Assembly (NCBI GenBank): GCA_937920495.1
Contig: CALEUQ010000002.1
Location: forward strand, 59,984 to 123,983
DNA length: 64,000 nucleotides
From: an uncultured bacterium
GTDB lineage: Bacteria; Spirochaetota; UBA4802; UB4802
Direction of reading: 5' to 3'
Every line of letters begins with the position of its first letter. The stretch's first letter is position 1. Position numbers and translations under genes: made by a program. This document shows, in pieces, positions 27,106-37,400 of this stretch. The notes beneath the pieces are model-generated. The model was not told the origin of the DNA, searched no databases, and saw nothing but the letters and a program-made list of their open reading frames with translations.

Positions 27106-27909
27106 CTAATTGTGATATGCATACTGCAACATGTTTCTGTATTTATTATATGTATAATACCTGAACTTTAATATATAGTACCGGTTGGTAATAAGTTTAG
27201 AATTTTTAAAATCATACGGTGAAAACAATATCGGATTAGCAAGAATTGCTAACATTCGGGATTTTTCATCTGTGCTCAGCTGATATATACTTTTACCAAA
27301 ATAATAATAAGATGCATTTTTAATTCCAAAAACACCTTTGCCCAGCTCACAATAGTTAAGATATAATTTCAGTATACGGTCCTTGTCAAGGATCATCTCC
27401 ATTTCCAATGCAATTAAAAGTTCAGCATATTTCCGTATAATGGATTTAAAAGGAAGCAAAAATAGAGTGCGCGAAAGTTGCTGCGTGATAGTACTTGCAC
27501 CATACATCCTGTAACCAACCTTATGATTAATAACTATCGCTCGTTTTACTGCTTCAATATCAACACCGTTGTGCGTGTAAAATTTATAATCTTCAATTGA
27601 AATAACCATCTTCTTGATGTCATCAGGTATTTTCTTAAATGGTATGAATTTTACTGGTTTTACATTATAACCATCAACATGCAACCGATATAACATCAAA
27701 GGCGTAATGCGTGGATTGTGGTCAGAGTAATATACCAGCAAAGCACCCATACCAAGAATAAATGCAATATGAAGAGCTACAACCGCTTTTATAATTTTTT
27801 TTGTAAAAGTCCACTTAACGTTGACGTTTTCTAAATAATAATCTGTTGAATTACTCCAGCGTTTTAAACGCCCATACATCATTTTTAAATCCTGTACCAT
27901 CAAAACCAC
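27106..27909 (-). CDS. mtgA: Monofunctional peptidoglycan glycosyltransferase (GT51)
   Basis: 267 residues. One N-terminal membrane anchor at about 40-62. The GT51 motifs follow in order: ISIEDYKFYTHNGVD with the catalytic Glu, YGASTITQQLSRTLF, KYAELLIALEMEMILDKDRILKLYLNYCELGKGVFGI with the second Glu, and a C-terminal helix. It polymerises lipid II into glycan strands; there is no transpeptidase domain. The start is a GTG inside the 3' end of the kelch gene (59 bp overlap); an alternative ATG at 27900 is also in the overlap. Exact GCGATAGT octamer at 27533. Confidence 0.9.
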   Translation of the reverse strand: MVLMVQDLKMMYGRLKRWSNSTDYYLENVNVKWTFTKKIIKAVVALHIAFILGMGALLVYYSDHNPRITPLMLYRLHVDGYNVKPVKFIPFKKIPDDIKKMVISIEDYKFYTHNGVDIEAVKRAIVINHKVGYRMYGASTITQQLSRTLFLLPFKSIIRKYAELLIALEMEMILDKDRILKLYLNYCELGKGVFGIKNASYYYFGKSIYQLSTDEKSRMLAILANPILFSPYDFKNSKLITNRYYILKFRYYTYNKYRNMLQYAYHN

Positions 27910-28831
27910 CTATTAGAATAATTCTATCTTTAAAAACCGTGCAACTGTGCGAAACACGTTCACCCATCGGAGTAAAGCTGTTAAACAATTCCCAATCTTT
28001 CCCATTGTCTGACCTGTACACAGTGCCACCCTTTCTGAATCCACCTATAACCCACAGTGATTTTTTATAGACCACCGCACCGTGGCCGCCACCGGCAAAG
28101 AATGGCATATTGCTGGCAACCTTTTTCCAGTGAATTCCATCAGATGAATTCCATACATCACTGAAACTTGTAAAATCATTATTGCCATCAACACGGATGC
28201 CACCAACAACCCATAGTTTATCCCTGAAAACAGTTAAAATATGTCCACCACGTGAGCCAAAAGGCAAATCATCTGCAACTTTGTGCCAGGTAACGCCATC
28301 GTCTGACTTAAATGCTTCTGCCCCACATGCAATCCCACCAACCAGCATAATGGTATTTTTAAAGACAGCACATGCATGTCCACCTCGTGGCATAAATTCT
28401 GCAGTTTCCTTTACACACTGCCAGGTAATACCGTCATCAGATTCCCATACGTCATTCAGGTCAATAATATTTCGTGATTCATCAAAAGTAAGCCCACCAA
28501 CAATATATAATTTGTCATTATACACAAACGCAGTATGCCCTGCTCTTGGCTTAAAAGGCATCTTGCCGGCACTGAACCAATGTAACCCTTCTTTTGAATA
28601 CCATACCTCATTATACGGATTATTGCCGTCCCAGCCACCAATAAGCCATAATTTTCCTTTAAATACAGTGCATGTATGGCCTGCCCTGCCAGAAAATGGT
28701 GCATGTAAAAGATAACGTGTAAAGCTTGATTCTTTTTCGTTTAAACCAGTAAGCAATGACGAAGCATAAAAAAGAAAGCCTGCAGCCACAACGATTATTA
28801 TAATAGATTTATACAATTTTTTATAATCCAT
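27851..28831 (-). CDS. Kelch-type beta-propeller, membrane anchored or exported
   Basis: 326 residues. Residues 9-30 are hydrophobic (IIIIVVAAGFLFYASSLLTG), a signal anchor. Then six kelch-like repeats of about 47 residues, each with GHTCTVFKGKLWLIGGWDG or a variant followed by a W-S-x-DGxxW blade (NEVWYSKEGLHW, NDVWESDDGITW, SDVWNSSDGIHW). Such propellers bind proteins or sugars. It overlaps the GT51 gene and leads the unit kelch, GT51, TusA-like, permease, which suggests an envelope role. Confidence 0.82.
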   Translation of the reverse strand: MDYKKLYKSIIIIVVAAGFLFYASSLLTGLNEKESSFTRYLLHAPFSGRAGHTCTVFKGKLWLIGGWDGNNPYNEVWYSKEGLHWFSAGKMPFKPRAGHTAFVYNDKLYIVGGLTFDESRNIIDLNDVWESDDGITWQCVKETAEFMPRGGHACAVFKNTIMLVGGIACGAEAFKSDDGVTWHKVADDLPFGSRGGHILTVFRDKLWVVGGIRVDGNNDFTSFSDVWNSSDGIHWKKVASNMPFFAGGGHGAVVYKKSLWVIGGFRKGGTVYRSDNGKDWELFNSFTPMGERVSHSCTVFKDRIILIGGFDGTGFKNDVWAFKTLE

Positions 28832-28875
28832 ACTAATTCTCTGATTTCACCAACAAAAAGCGTTTGAATTTATTA

Positions 28876-28984
28876 ATTACATTATTCCTGAAATCTGCCA
28901 CGTTAATAAAATAAGATATAGTGTACGGCGACGGGAATGTACACTTCGTTTTCACAAAATTATAATTAATGAGGAATAATTCAT
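28876..28984 (+). mobile_element. Palindromic non-autonomous element, copy 6 (decayed)
   Basis: Fills the gap between the NtrC-type and kelch genes. ATTCCT and GTTAATAAAA keep the exact 12-base spacing they have in the better copies. The core GTGTACGGCG ... GGGAATGTACAC and the right end AGGAATAATTC also correspond. No target duplication visible. Confidence 0.55.
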
Positions 28985-28987
28985 TAA

Positions 28988-30460
28988 CTAATGTTCTATT
29001 ACAGTCTTTTTTATCGCTATATTGTACTTTTTCAATTTATTATGCATGGTTTTGCGCGAAACATTAATTGCCTTTGCTGTTAACGAAATATTATAATCAA
29101 AATGTTTTAACATTTTTTCAATATATTCTTTTTCAATTTCATCAAGCGTTTTAACCGGACCTGTAGCATTAATTGCAACATCCTGATTTATTTTATTCAT
29201 TGCCGCCTTATCAATTGCTTCTTTTACGTTTTCACTTTCTACTTCACTGGCTTTTACTTTTGGTTTGTTGTATTCTTCAAACTCCAGAACACTTTTCACA
29301 ATATCAAGCTTCACCACATTTTCCGTTGAAAGCAGAACCAGCCGTTTGATAACATTTTCCAGTTGCCTAACATTGCCCGGCCAGTGATAATCCGTCAAGT
29401 ATAACCGTGACTGCAGATCAAGCGAAATATTACGACCATACTCGGTTGTAAATTTACTTAAAAAATAATCAATAAAAAGTGGTATGTCCTCCTTCCGCTC
29501 TTTGAGCGGTGGCAAATAAATTGGCACCACATTTAACCTATAATATAAATCTTCCCTGAAAGTTCCCTGCTTAACCATCTCACGTATGTCACGGTTACTT
29601 GCGGCAACAATCCGTGTATCAACTTTAATGATTTCATTCCCTCCAATGCGTTCAAACTCCTTTTCCTGCAACACGCGTAACAGCTTGGCCTGCATATCAA
29701 ATGAAAGATTACTTATCTCATCCAGAAAAAGCGTACCTTTGCTGGCAACTTCAAACTTCCCAATTTTTCGGGCGATAGCTCCTGTGAATGCACCTTTCTC
29801 ATGACCAAAGAGCTCGCTGCCTATTAAGTCCTGCGGGATGGTGCTGCAGTCTATTGATTTGAAAGGATATTGTTTGCGATTGCTGTTATAATGGATTGCT
29901 TTTGCAATGATCTCTTTGCCAGTACCACTCTCGCCAATAATCAAAATGGTACTATCGGTATCAATAACCCTTTCAAGCGTTGCAAAGATACGCTGCATCT
30001 TTGGCGACTTGCCAATAATATTTTTAAATCTGAAACTTTCTCCAACTTTTTCACGAAGCTCATTGACTTCATTTTCCAGGTCAAGTTTTTCAACAATGTT
30101 TTTCAGTATAACTAAAAGTTTATCGGTATCAAATGGTTTTACCAGATAATCATACGCACCCAATTTCATAGATGTGATTGCTAACTGTACATCATTGGAA
30201 GCAGTTATCACCACCACAACAATATCCATTTTTAAATCACGTATTGTCTGCAACACCTCTATGCCGTTTTTACCGGGCATCTGTAAATCCAGGATTAGTA
30301 TATCATACTTGTTTTTGTTTAATTCATCAATTATAGTATCACCGCGATCAACGGTACTGACATAGAACGACCCATCAAGCAGGTCTTTTAACAGGTCACG
30401 TATGCCTTTTTCATCATCTGCAATGAGCACTTTGTAATATTTTTCAAGTATAGTATTCAT
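28988..30460 (-). CDS. NtrC-type sigma-54-dependent response regulator
   Basis: 490 residues. Receiver domain 10-125 with the phospho-acceptor Asp in DILILDLQMPGKNG at about 57 and the conserved Lys in YLVKPFD. AAA+ domain about 152-385: GESGTGKE (Walker A), ELFGHEKGAFTGA with an intact sigma-54 contact loop, GTLFLDEIS (Walker B). C-terminal Fis-type helix-turn-helix NISLTAKAINVSRKTMHNKLKKY. It activates sigma-54 promoters when phosphorylated. It follows a kinase-like gene by 26 bp at the end of the nadD-rsfS string. Confidence 0.93.
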   Translation of the reverse strand: MNTILEKYYKVLIADDEKGIRDLLKDLLDGSFYVSTVDRGDTIIDELNKNKYDILILDLQMPGKNGIEVLQTIRDLKMDIVVVVITASNDVQLAITSMKLGAYDYLVKPFDTDKLLVILKNIVEKLDLENEVNELREKVGESFRFKNIIGKSPKMQRIFATLERVIDTDSTILIIGESGTGKEIIAKAIHYNSNRKQYPFKSIDCSTIPQDLIGSELFGHEKGAFTGAIARKIGKFEVASKGTLFLDEISNLSFDMQAKLLRVLQEKEFERIGGNEIIKVDTRIVAASNRDIREMVKQGTFREDLYYRLNVVPIYLPPLKERKEDIPLFIDYFLSKFTTEYGRNISLDLQSRLYLTDYHWPGNVRQLENVIKRLVLLSTENVVKLDIVKSVLEFEEYNKPKVKASEVESENVKEAIDKAAMNKINQDVAINATGPVKTLDEIEKEYIEKMLKHFDYNISLTAKAINVSRKTMHNKLKKYNIAIKKTVIEH

Positions 30461-30486
30461 AGTCAGAGTTTATAGAAGTACAACAT

Positions 30487-31110
30487 CTATATAGGAAACT
30501 CAATAGTAAATGTATTATCCGCCTGGTAAAATTTAAATTGCCATCCACTTCGCTGTGCAATGCAATATATTTTAAAAAGCTCAGTCCCCTTAACAAAAAA
30601 CTGTTTACATTGAAATGGATAGTAAAACGTATCCTCGGGGATACTATCTAATACAACACCGGAAAAACTAAAATTAACATTACAATTCTTTTCTTTTGTA
30701 GCACCAAGATGCAATGATGCTGTAGAAAAATATTTCCAGTTAAAACCATTAATCACGCTGCCAATACATTGTTGTAATCGGTCTTTATACAATAACACGC
30801 TGAATTGAGTATTGTGTGCAATAGTAATATACTCACGATACGATGATTCATCAACCACTAAGTGAAAAACTTCAGGGAAAGAACACTCTATTATATCATC
30901 ATCCGTAACAGTGAATGCATCATACAGATCAGTAAAGATAGTGTCAATGCGTTCGGATTGCTCAATAATCATATTCTGTGACTTGGCAATTAAGGCAGGT
31001 TCATTTTTTTGCGATAGTAACTGGGCATATCCCTTTATGGTGGTTAAGGGATTTCGAACTTCATGAGCAATATTCCGTATTACTCTTTCAATGATTTCAA
31101 CTGTGTACAT
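30487..31110 (-). CDS. HisKA-type kinase remnant or degenerate sensor kinase
   Basis: 207 residues. The N-terminal part is a clear HisKA dimerisation domain, RNIAHEVRNPLTTIKGYAQLL, with the phospho-acceptor His at about 16. The C-terminal 120 residues sit where the ATPase domain should be but lack recognisable N, G1 and G2 boxes; LQQCIGSVINGFNW may be the remnant of the N box. So it may accept or hold phosphate without kinase activity, or be an unusual ATPase domain. No sensor domain. The NtrC-type regulator follows by 26 bp, its probable partner. Exact octamer at 31011. Confidence 0.75.
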   Translation of the reverse strand: MYTVEIIERVIRNIAHEVRNPLTTIKGYAQLLSQKNEPALIAKSQNMIIEQSERIDTIFTDLYDAFTVTDDDIIECSFPEVFHLVVDESSYREYITIAHNTQFSVLLYKDRLQQCIGSVINGFNWKYFSTASLHLGATKEKNCNVNFSFSGVVLDSIPEDTFYYPFQCKQFFVKGTELFKIYCIAQRSGWQFKFYQADNTFTIEFPI

Positions 31111-31117
31111 GTGTGAT

Positions 31118-31501
31118 TTAATCTAATTCAATTTGCCTGGCATCAGCCCAGAGACGCTCCAGCTGATAAAATTCCCGTGTTTCTTTTGTAAAGATATGAA
31201 TTATCAGATCATTGTAATCCAGGACAATCCATGGCGAATTAGTAGTGGTTCTTGAACGCTCTTTTATTCCTTGATCAAGGAAATACTTATGTACTTCACG
31301 TGCCAGTGCTTTACAGTGCAATATGGAATTGCCGGTACAGATTAAAAAATAATCAAGATATGAATTAACTTCTCTTAAATCCAGAAAGACAATATCAATT
31401 GCTTTTGTATCATCAAGTACCTTCTTGCACCCTTTTACAAGGGATAAAATCTCCGGATCTACTGCTATTTTTGGTTTTGTTTTTTTACTTTTACCTGTCA
31501 C
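31118..31501 (-). CDS. rsfS: Ribosomal silencing factor RsfS
   Basis: 127 residues, standard RsfS/YbeB/iojap length. It binds ribosomal protein uL14 and blocks joining of the subunits when nutrients are low. Motifs: VFLDLREVNSYLDYFLICTGNSILHCKALAREV and SPWIVLDYNDLIIHIFTKETREFYQLERLWADA. Its ATG overlaps the end of the LCP gene by four bases. The place after nadD and an LCP gene is commonly seen in spirochaetes and firmicutes. Confidence 0.95.
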   Translation of the reverse strand: MTGKSKKTKPKIAVDPEILSLVKGCKKVLDDTKAIDIVFLDLREVNSYLDYFLICTGNSILHCKALAREVHKYFLDQGIKERSRTTTNSPWIVLDYNDLIIHIFTKETREFYQLERLWADARQIELD

Positions 31502-32601
31502 TGTGAATAATCCTTTCCTACAATTACTAATACATCTGCTAACTGCGAAGAATCAATAATATGATACATTGTATCAATCCCCAGTATGGATGAAACTTTG
31601 AGTGCAGAATTTAAATTTCCTTTTTGATTTATAATAACCGTTTTATCAGTTACTTCATACGGTGATGTGCCAAATTCAACCACTGTCAGCCCCTCTCTGG
31701 TCAGTACATTACGCATTTTGCGGGCAAGCCCGGGAATATCCGAGCCATTCAAAATCCTGACTTTGATTGATTCGGAATCTTTAATATCAAGCACCAGTGG
31801 GCGCAAGAACTTTTGTTCATATAATTTCCTGGTGATATCATCCACAGTATAATTACTATCCTTATCCATTTTGCCGGGCATAACTGTTGTATACACAGTT
31901 TTAGCATCATATATAATATCAATCAAGGATAATATTTCCTGTATTAATAAATTGGTATTTATTGTACCAACCATTTCGTTAATATAGTGTTTAGTTGCAT
32001 ATTTTTTATACAACTCTTTATTTGTAAACAACGTTAGCGCAACATCCATTATTCTATCATATTTCAAATAAATAGAATTTTGTTCAACTTTATTAATATA
32101 CCATAATGCCTTTCGTCCATCACAGTAATTGATACCAGTTGTATATCCCAGATCCTTATTTACATCCAATATATATAAGTTTATTCCTTCAATTACATCA
32201 ATAATTTTTATAACATCTGAAGCATACATTTCAATGTAAAATGGAATTGTTATATGAAGGTCATCCTCAAGTGAATCTATTATATCACTGTAATCAGAAA
32301 ACGATACGGATGAAAGCCTTTTTGATTTCCCGGTTCTTTTATTAAGAGTTACCAGATAATTTGGCGGAACAAATGTCACACCTATACTTTTTTTTTCAGG
32401 ATTAAAATGCAAAATTGCATACAATGAATGCTGCCGCTTATTATACTCATTACTTGCAGCTATAAGAATATTAATTAATTCTTTATTGGATGCTAACGTT
32501 TCTATAGCATTACGGGTAAATCTTCTGTAAATGTAAAAAATACCCAGCACTGCTATACAGATTAACGTTATAGAGATAATTAGTCGTATTTTATCTTTCA
32601 C
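31498..32601 (-). CDS. LytR-CpsA-Psr (LCP)-like protein with LytR_C domain
   Basis: About 367 residues from a GTG at 32601 that overlaps the nadD stop; the ORF extends further upstream inside nadD, which I take as non-coding. One membrane anchor at about 7-26. Residues about 45-255 resemble an LCP fold (SLYAILHFNPEKKSIGVTFVPPNYLV; IIDVIEGINLYI), but the usual Arg/Asp catalytic residues are not evident. Residues about 280-365 form a LytR_C domain (IKVRILNGSDIPGLARKMRNVLTREGLTVVEFGTSP). LCP proteins attach polymers to the cell wall; in Gram-negatives the role is unclear. Confidence 0.82.
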   Translation of the reverse strand: MKDKIRLIISITLICIAVLGIFYIYRRFTRNAIETLASNKELINILIAASNEYNKRQHSLYAILHFNPEKKSIGVTFVPPNYLVTLNKRTGKSKRLSSVSFSDYSDIIDSLEDDLHITIPFYIEMYASDVIKIIDVIEGINLYILDVNKDLGYTTGINYCDGRKALWYINKVEQNSIYLKYDRIMDVALTLFTNKELYKKYATKHYINEMVGTINTNLLIQEILSLIDIIYDAKTVYTTVMPGKMDKDSNYTVDDITRKLYEQKFLRPLVLDIKDSESIKVRILNGSDIPGLARKMRNVLTREGLTVVEFGTSPYEVTDKTVIINQKGNLNSALKVSSILGIDTMYHIIDSSQLADVLVIVGKDYSQ

Positions 32602-33208
32602 CTTGATACAACCTATGCTTATAGATATATTGTTCAACGTTTTCAGGCAACAAATATCGTATAGATTTGCCACTTCGTATCCTGTCACGTATAACAGACG
32701 AACTGACATCAATTACAGGATTATTTGCACAATGAATCCTGGACATATATTTATCAAAACGCCTGTGTAACACATCACCCGGACGTTTCATTATTATAAA
32801 ATCAATTGTCATAAGCAAGCGCTTCCATTCCTTCCAGGTGTTAATTTCATTGAATGCATCATAACCAATAATAAAAAACAATTCCCAGTTGGGATTCTTC
32901 TGTAATATTTCTTCAACAGTATATATTGTATATGATGGCTTCTCTCTGTCAATCTCAAGACGTGAAACCTTAAAATATTCAACACCTTCAATGGCCAACT
33001 TTACCATCTGGTAACGGTGTTTTGCCTCTACATTATCTTCTAATTCCTTATGCACCGGATATTTGGTTGGAATGAACACAATAAAATCCAGATTAAATTC
33101 TTCCCGTATAAACTGGGCATTAATGAGATGTCCTATATGGATAGGATTAAACGTACCGCCAAATAATCCAACCTTCAAATGAGCCTCGCATATACGTATT
33201 TGTTTCAT
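32591..33208 (-). CDS. nadD: Nicotinate-nucleotide adenylyltransferase NadD
   Basis: 205 residues. GLFGGTFNPIHIGHLINAQF at about 14-33 is the nucleotidyltransferase HxGH signature; the C-terminal VSSSVIRDRIRSGKSIRYLLPENVEQYI is the SxxxxR motif. It makes deamido-NAD. With nadA elsewhere in the window it belongs to de novo NAD synthesis. It starts the nadD, LCP, rsfS, kinase-like, NtrC-type run or sits second after the small gene at 33244. Confidence 0.95.
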   Translation of the reverse strand: MKQIRICEAHLKVGLFGGTFNPIHIGHLINAQFIREEFNLDFIVFIPTKYPVHKELEDNVEAKHRYQMVKLAIEGVEYFKVSRLEIDREKPSYTIYTVEEILQKNPNWELFFIIGYDAFNEINTWKEWKRLLMTIDFIIMKRPGDVLHRRFDKYMSRIHCANNPVIDVSSSVIRDRIRSGKSIRYLLPENVEQYIYKHRLYQGER

Positions 33209-33243
33209 ATTTATGAATTCAGTGTAGCAGTCAAGAAATTTTA

Positions 33244-33723
33244 TTATTCAGTATGAATCCACTGGGCATCAACCTTATGTTTTTGAGCAAAACTATCTAA
33301 TTTATGGGGATAGAGTTGTTTTACTATCGTTACCATCTGCTTCTTTAAAGATGTGTCCGATAGCTCAAATACCTCATCAAGAAAATGAAAAAGATCCTTG
33401 CCGCCCTGTAAAGCTAAAATCTGCAAAATTATTCTTTTAGACGCAATATTCTCTTCCTGTTTATATCGCTCATATAAAAATGCATCATCAACGATACGTA
33501 AATCGTATAATGTACAGTATCCTGTTAATCGTTCAACAGGATCACTGCTATACAATTTATTATTAATAACATGATATGCATACAAAGGCCGAGCAATAAA
33601 AAAAGATATTGCACTACTGCCTGAAACTGTTTTAGCTACAAGAAATTTCCCTAAGACAAATCCTATACATATATTTATACAAAATATAAACACTATGATT
33701 AATTCTCTTCGCCTATAAGTCAT
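33244..33723 (-). CDS. Membrane-anchored protein with HEAT-like tail
   Basis: 159 residues. One N-terminal membrane helix (about 8-28), then helices with the look of one or two HEAT-type repeats (DPVERLTGYCTLYDLRIVDDAFLYERY; ALQGGKDLFHFLDEVFELSDTSLKKQMVTIV). I do not recognise a family. It lies 35 bp upstream of nadD on the same strand and probably shares its transcript. Confidence 0.6.
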   Translation of the reverse strand: MTYRRRELIIVFIFCINICIGFVLGKFLVAKTVSGSSAISFFIARPLYAYHVINNKLYSSDPVERLTGYCTLYDLRIVDDAFLYERYKQEENIASKRIILQILALQGGKDLFHFLDEVFELSDTSLKKQMVTIVKQLYPHKLDSFAQKHKVDAQWIHTE

Positions 33724-33956
33724 TAGTTCAATGCCCTATATTATCATCGATGTATTTAGAAGCTATATACAATTACCACCTTGAAAATAATAATCATAAA
33801 TCCGTTTGTCAACGATGATTTATCATTTTCAATCACCATGTATGTATAATTGTGAATTTATGCATACAACATACAACATTGTACAGCATGATGCAGTGAA
33901 GGTAGACTATATAGTATGCATCAAGTAATTTTTATGAATAATTGATGATTTTAATG

Positions 33957-34436
33957 TTAAATTTCAAAAGCAAAATTAAATTGTAATTTCCTTTTATTTT
34001 CAGTAGTTAATGTTACTATCGCTTCATATTTTCCTTTTTGTTTAAGTGAAACATCCGATCCGTAATGATTTTTCATATTCATAAGCGTATACTTCTTACT
34101 TACATTTTTGTGTTTAATTTCTATCGTAACACCAGTTATATTATTTTCATCCTTACCGTGTACAAAAACAGATATGTGATGAGTAATATCAGGATTAAGA
34201 CTGGCAACATCAAATTTAGCCCCGCTTTCTTTCATTGCATGTTGCATTGCACTTTTAATATCATTTAAATACACCTCTATAGATAATCCATACTTTTGTG
34301 TTTTCAATACTTCTGTTCCCATGGCTTTAGAAGGTAATTTACTGCCCTGATGTTCATTGTGCATGTGTTGTGCTTTACCATACCAAACATAAAGTATCAA
34401 CAACATCATAGTTAAAAATGCTAATAACTTGTTCAT
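33957..34436 (-). CDS. Exported accessory protein of the Cus operon
   Basis: 159 residues. Signal peptide of about 22 residues, then a mature start rich in His and Met (QHMHNEHQGSK), which can bind Cu(I). The rest is predicted beta-sandwich (YGLSIEVYLND, HHISVFVHGKDENNITGVTIEIKHKN, KYEAIVTLTTENKRKLQFNFAFEI), similar in layout to YtkA/FixH-like periplasmic proteins. It lies 26 bp downstream of cusA on the same strand, so a periplasmic metal-handling role is likely. No enzyme motif. Confidence 0.7.
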   Translation of the reverse strand: MNKLLAFLTMMLLILYVWYGKAQHMHNEHQGSKLPSKAMGTEVLKTQKYGLSIEVYLNDIKSAMQHAMKESGAKFDVASLNPDITHHISVFVHGKDENNITGVTIEIKHKNVSKKYTLMNMKNHYGSDVSLKQKGKYEAIVTLTTENKRKLQFNFAFEI

Positions 34437-34462
34437 AGAAACTTCCTCCTGTATAAATAAAT

Positions 34463-37400
34463 TTATTTAAAATTTAGTACATGCTTTTTCCATAAATAAT
34501 ATATAGCTGGATACACCATTAACTCCATAATAAAAGATGTTGTCAAACCACCAACCATTGGAGCAGCAATTCGTTTCATCATGTCAGCACCGGTTCCTGT
34601 TGACCACATAATAGGCAATAAACCTACCATGGTAGTAATTACAGTCATCATCTTTGGTCTAATTCTTTTAACTGCACCATGCATTATTGCATCCTTCAAA
34701 CCCTTGATAGTTTTTAAACTATTATTTCTTTCTGCCTCGGCGTATGAAAGATCCAAAAATAATAGCATAAAAACTCCTGTTTCAGCATCAAGTCCCATTA
34801 ATGCAATCATTCCAACCCATGCAGCAATAGATAAATTGTAATTCAAAACGTAAAGTAACCATATAGCTCCAATCAAGGAAAAAGGGACAGCTAAAATTAC
34901 AATGAATGTTTTTACAATACTCTTTGTATTGAGATATAAAATGAGGAGTATTAAAAAGAGTGTCACAGGTAATATTATCAATAATCTTTTTTGTACTCGC
35001 AACATATTTTCATACTGTCCACTGAATGTAACCGTATATCCTGCAGGAATTTTAACGGATGAATATACAATATCTTTGGCTTTTTTTACATAGCTTCCAA
35101 TATCAATTGTGTGAATATCAACAAAAACATATCCAGCTATCATACCATTTTCATTGCGTATCATTGATGGACCATACGACAGTGTAACGTCAGCAATTTC
35201 CTGCAATTGGACATGGTAACCGTACTGTGTTGGAATTAATATTCTTTTTATTGCATCAATGCTGTTTCTGAAGTCTCTGTCATATCGTATATTAATTGTA
35301 TATCGTTCGCGGGAATTAACTATAGTACCAGTTATGGTTTGGCCGCCAACTGCCGTTGCAATTATTGTTTGTACATCTTCAAGACTTAATCCATATCGTG
35401 CCATTTTGTCTCTATCTGGAATGATATTTATATAGTATCCACCGCCTGCTCTTTCAGCATACACACTTCGTGTTCCCTCAATATTGTATAAAACTTCTTC
35501 AATCTGGCTGCCAATATATTCTATGGTTTTAATATCAGAACCTAATATTTTGATTCCAACCGGTGTTCTTATACCTGTCGTTAACATATCAATACGACCT
35601 TTTATTGGCATAGTCCATGCATTGGTGACACCAGGAATTTTTAACGCACCATCCATCTCTTTAATTAAATGATCATAAGATATTTTATCATCCCATATTG
35701 TCCTTAAAATGACTTTTAACCATTCAGGAGCCCAGTTGGAATACCATCTATCTACTTGCCTCCATTGTTCTTTTGGTTTAAGAACGATAGTTGTTTCTAT
35801 CATGGATAAAGGTGCTGGATCTGTTGAACTTTCAGCCCTCCCAGCTTTACCAAATACCGACTCAACTTCCGGTAAAGATTTCAAAATATTATCCTGATAT
35901 GAAAGCAGTTTCTTTGCTTCATTTAATGATATACCTGGTAATGTTGTTGGCATATAAAGAATTGTACCTTCATTTAAAGGGGGCATAAATTCTGTACCAA
36001 GTGAAAAGAAAGTCGGGATGGATACTATGAATAGGAACACAGAACCAGCAATTATAGATTTTGGATATTGCAATACAAACCTGCAAACTGGTTCATAAAT
36101 CTTAAAGAGAAATTTGCTAATTGGATGTTTTTCTTCAGGGTAATATGTGCCAATAAATAAAGTAGTAAAAAGGCGTGATAATATTTTAGATTTTAATCTG
36201 AAAGGCTCTATGCGGGTGAAAAGCATCCTGACAACGGGATCAAGAGTAACTGCCAGAATTGCGGCCAGTGCCATTGCTAAAGTTTTAGTCCATGCAAGTG
36301 GTGTAAATAAACGTCCTTCCTGATCTACTAATGTGAATATTGGTAAAAATGCTACCATAATTATCAGAAGTGAAAAAAATACTGAAGGACCAACTTCTAA
36401 CAGCGCTTCCTGTCGGACGATGTGATAATCACCCTTTTTTCCATTTGCTATCCAGTATTCAATTTTTTTATATGCATTTTCCACTTCTACAATTGCACCA
36501 TCAACTAATACACCAATAGAAATTGCAATTCCTGTTAAACTCATTATGTTGGAAGTAATCTTCATGAAGTACATGGGAATAAATGCCAGAATAACTGAAA
36601 TGGGGATGGTTATTATAGGAACAAAGGCTGAAGGAATATGCCATAAAAAAATAAGTATCACTATACTGACAACGATTATCTCTTTAATCAGTGCATCAGT
36701 TAATGTTGCAATGGATTGCGTAATCAAATCTGATCTATCATAAACGGGAACTATCGCTACCCCGTCAGGTAGTCCGTGTTCAATGTCTTTTATCTTCTCT
36801 TTTACAGCATGGATAACATTTAAGGCATTTTCCTTATGCCGCATCACAACAATGCCACCAACAACCTCGCCCTGTCCATTAAAGTCAGCAATACCTCTCC
36901 TTATCTGAGGTCCAATAGAAATGCTGGCAATATTTTCAAGAAAAACAGGAGTATTATTTACAGCTTTGACTACAACCTTTTTAAGTGCATTAATATTTTC
37001 AATATATCCTTCAACACGGACCATATATTCTTTGCCCGACAATTCCAGGAGTCTGCCCCCCATTTCATTGCTGCTTCCTTTAACAGCTACAATGACATCC
37101 TGCAATGTAATACCATAACTATGCAACCTGTTTGGATCAATGGTTATCTGAAATTGCTTTTCAAATCCTCCAACAGTAGCCACCTCAGCAACACCAGGTA
37201 CTGATTGTAATGAATACTTAATATACCAGTCTTGCAATGTCCTCAATTGTGAAAGATCATACCTATTACTTTTATCAATCAATGCATACTGGTAAATCCA
37301 TCCAACACCTGTTGCATCAGGTCCCAATTCCATTGCAACGTTCTGTGGTAAAGATCCCTGAATCTTTGAAATATACTCAACCACTCTGCTTCGTGCCCAG

